A stretch of 64,000 bases of DNA from Bolinopsis microptera (lineage: Eukaryota; Ctenophora; Tentaculata; Lobata; Bolinopsidae): NCBI RefSeq assembly GCF_026151205.1, contig NC_087083.1:7418460-7482459 (forward strand), written 5' to 3'. The translations under genes were made by a program, and so were the position numbers. Positions 62,211 to 64,000 of the stretch are shown piece after piece; position 1 is the first letter of the stretch; each line of letters begins with the position of its first letter. The notes beneath the pieces were generated by a model. That model was not told where the DNA came from. It ran no database searches and was given only the letters and a program-made list of their open reading frames with translations.

Positions 62211-63275
62211 ATGTGTGCTATTTGATGCAAGAGACCAGATTTTTAAGCATTTTAATTATTCAACATGATTCAGACGTCATCTCTTACCAAAGAAATCTCT
62301 CCAGTACCCGGCCTTATACCCTTAGCTAATGACTAATTATGCAAATTATCCTAATGAATAATTATGCACTTTATGACTGGGTTTAGGTGAAGGTTTTACC
62401 ATAAATCTAAAACTATGCTGGGAATTTGATCGATCGGTAGAAAAATGAAAAAATTGTTAGCTGAAATATGTCCAAAGAGAAAGGTTAAACATTTTCAAAA
62501 TGGAATATTTCCTAAGATGAGAATTTTTTAAAGATACAAATATTTTCTAAGACTAAAAGGTTTTTAAGACAAAAATATGTCCTAAAAATGAAACGCTTTT
62601 TAACCTTAGTATAGTATTATTTAATTCCCAATGTAAGCAATATCGTTTAATGTTTAAAAATGTTTATAAGATGATATAACATTCCCAAAATAGCTTATTT
62701 CACGTTTTAGTTAACTTATTTTATAGACTAATGACCAATGTTGGTACAGACTCCTTCGAATGGTCGTTATTTATTACGTTTATAATGAGGAATCTTTACA
62801 GTTTGTACCAAGAAAATCAAAACCGAATATTAACGTTCGCTTTAGAAAAATTAAGAAGTCTATGATGTCTGCAAAATAATATCATCATCATTACCACGAA
62901 CATAGTTACTGAGTTTTTTGCTCAATGAAACGCGAGATTGCCGGAATTTAATGTATGTTAGAGTTAGGACGATTTTCTAGCTGAGATACTTTAAAATATG
63001 GTAGTTTGTAGGTTATAAATATCTTTTTGTAACTTCACATTAACGGAGATCTGTCTTCGTTGTAGAAGAATTGAGGTTAATTTTGATGTTAATTTGTAAT
63101 TTCTTCTGTGATATACCTTTGTGGTTATTGGTAATATGAATATAAATTATAAACTCACGAGGTCTCATTTTGTTCACCCCAACAATTTTAATCAGATTAA
63201 TGGAATTGTGAGTGGGTTATTGGAAAATGGTAATGGTGTATAATATCACTTAATTGAGTTATTCTACTGTGGATG
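62211..63275. other. AT-rich stretch without genes
   Basis: No open frame of note, no RNA gene and no repeat longer than a few copies are visible. Weak aaagataca/ctaagac text near 62510-62590 looks like a decayed repeat. Confidence 0.5.
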
Positions 63276-63490
63276 ACCCTTATTTGGGCCCGACCTTTAT
63301 TTGGGCACGAACCTTATTTGAGTACGACCCTTATTTGGGTACGACTTTATTTGTGGACGGCCCTTATTTGGGCACAAACCTTATTTGAGTACGACCCTTA
63401 TTTGGGTACGACCCTTATTTGTGGACGACCCTTATTTGGGCACAAACCTTATTTGGGCACGACCCTTATTTGGGCACGACCTTTATTTGT
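63276..63490 (+). repeat. About 17-19-bp array, cttatttgggcacgacc
   Basis: About eleven variants (gggcacaaac, gagtacgac, gtggacgac) of a short unit. The core tatttgggca also occurs in the 45213-45276 hairpin. Confidence 0.85.
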
Positions 63491-63493
63491 GTA

Positions 63494-63656
63494 AATAAAA
63501 GTAAATAAATAAAAGTAAGTAAATAAAAGTAAGCAAATAAAAGTAAGTAAATAAAAGTAAGTAAATAAAAGTAAGTAAATAAAAGTAAGTAAATAAAAGT
63601 AAGTGAATAAAAGTAAGTAAATAAAAGTAAGTAAATAAAAGTAAGTAAATAAAAGG
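63494..63656 (+). repeat. 14-bp array aaataaaagtaagt
   Basis: About twelve near-perfect copies directly follow the previous array. Each carries AATAAA and a GTAAGT donor-like hexamer. The remaining 63657-64000 shows no gene. Confidence 0.92.
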
Positions 63657-64000
63657 TAATAAAAGCCAGCTTTCCTTATCAGCAGATCGCTAAAACTTCT
63701 TTTTAAAATGTTAATTACGGTGAAGGAATCTAAATCTGGAAGCTTAAACTTGGCCGCTGTATTGTATTGGTGGTATTTATTGCAATTTTTTGTGTTGATT
63801 GCGCTGAGACAATCTGCAAGCTTGAAATTGGCCGCTTATTGCCTTTACGCTTTATGGAGCACAAAATTTGAATGAGGAGACGCGACTGACAATGATCGTG
63901 ATTTGTAGAAAGTTGACTTTATGAAACTAGCGTGAGACACTTTATATCTGAGCAATCTACCCGGCGCTGCTCATTACCATTATAGCATTATCGAGACTGA

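Overview
The window is animal nuclear DNA. The clearest evidence is a complete nine-exon TGF-beta/BMP-type ligand gene at 55461-61921; this ligand family is restricted to metazoans. GT-AG introns, AATAAA signals, long minisatellites and a 745-bp (CT)n tract also fit a repeat-rich invertebrate genome. I cannot name the taxon from sequence alone.

Region 1 (1-32.6 kb) holds most of one enormous plus-strand gene whose 5' end lies outside the window. Its first visible exon runs to 26740. It is almost entirely in-frame protein repeats built from two modules, a 51-residue (153-bp) unit A and an 89-residue (267-bp) spacer unit B. The repeat ends in unique sequence that includes a divergent calponin-homology-like (CH) stretch. 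A doubtful small exon (26922-27080), a 4-kb exon with Ser-rich, Tyr-motif and 'GPDGKP' repeat regions (27198-31277), and a short Cys-rich last exon (32062-32269) follow, then a polyA signal. The product would exceed 10,000 residues. The exon carries two compensating 1-bp frameshifts (about 5514 and 5852) and a 1.7-kb stretch full of small deletions (9792-11528). These look more like assembly error in a repeat than true decay.

Region 2 (32.6-55.4 kb) has no gene I can name. It holds many unrelated minisatellites (unit lengths 17-33 bp), strong hairpins and palindromes, the giant (CT)n tract, and dispersed copies of two palindromes: an RFX/X-box-like GTTACCATGGTAAC and an E-box-like TCACGTGA. 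A few minus-strand open stretches (about 49.2-50.3 kb and 53.55-53.83 kb) may be exons of unidentified genes.

Region 3 (55.4-62.2 kb) is the BMP-like gene: signal peptide, prodomain, RDTR cleavage site and a 116-residue mature domain with the seven expected cysteines. Its introns carry three different minisatellites. The most striking is the 42-copy, 39-bp array of intron 4. Its unit is a copy of the exon 4 end plus its own 5' splice site, so the gene carries dozens of decoy splice donors. The first five donors are linked by an open frame that would insert 13, 26, 39 or 52 residues.

Region 4 (62.2-64 kb) is AT-rich, with two more short tandem arrays.
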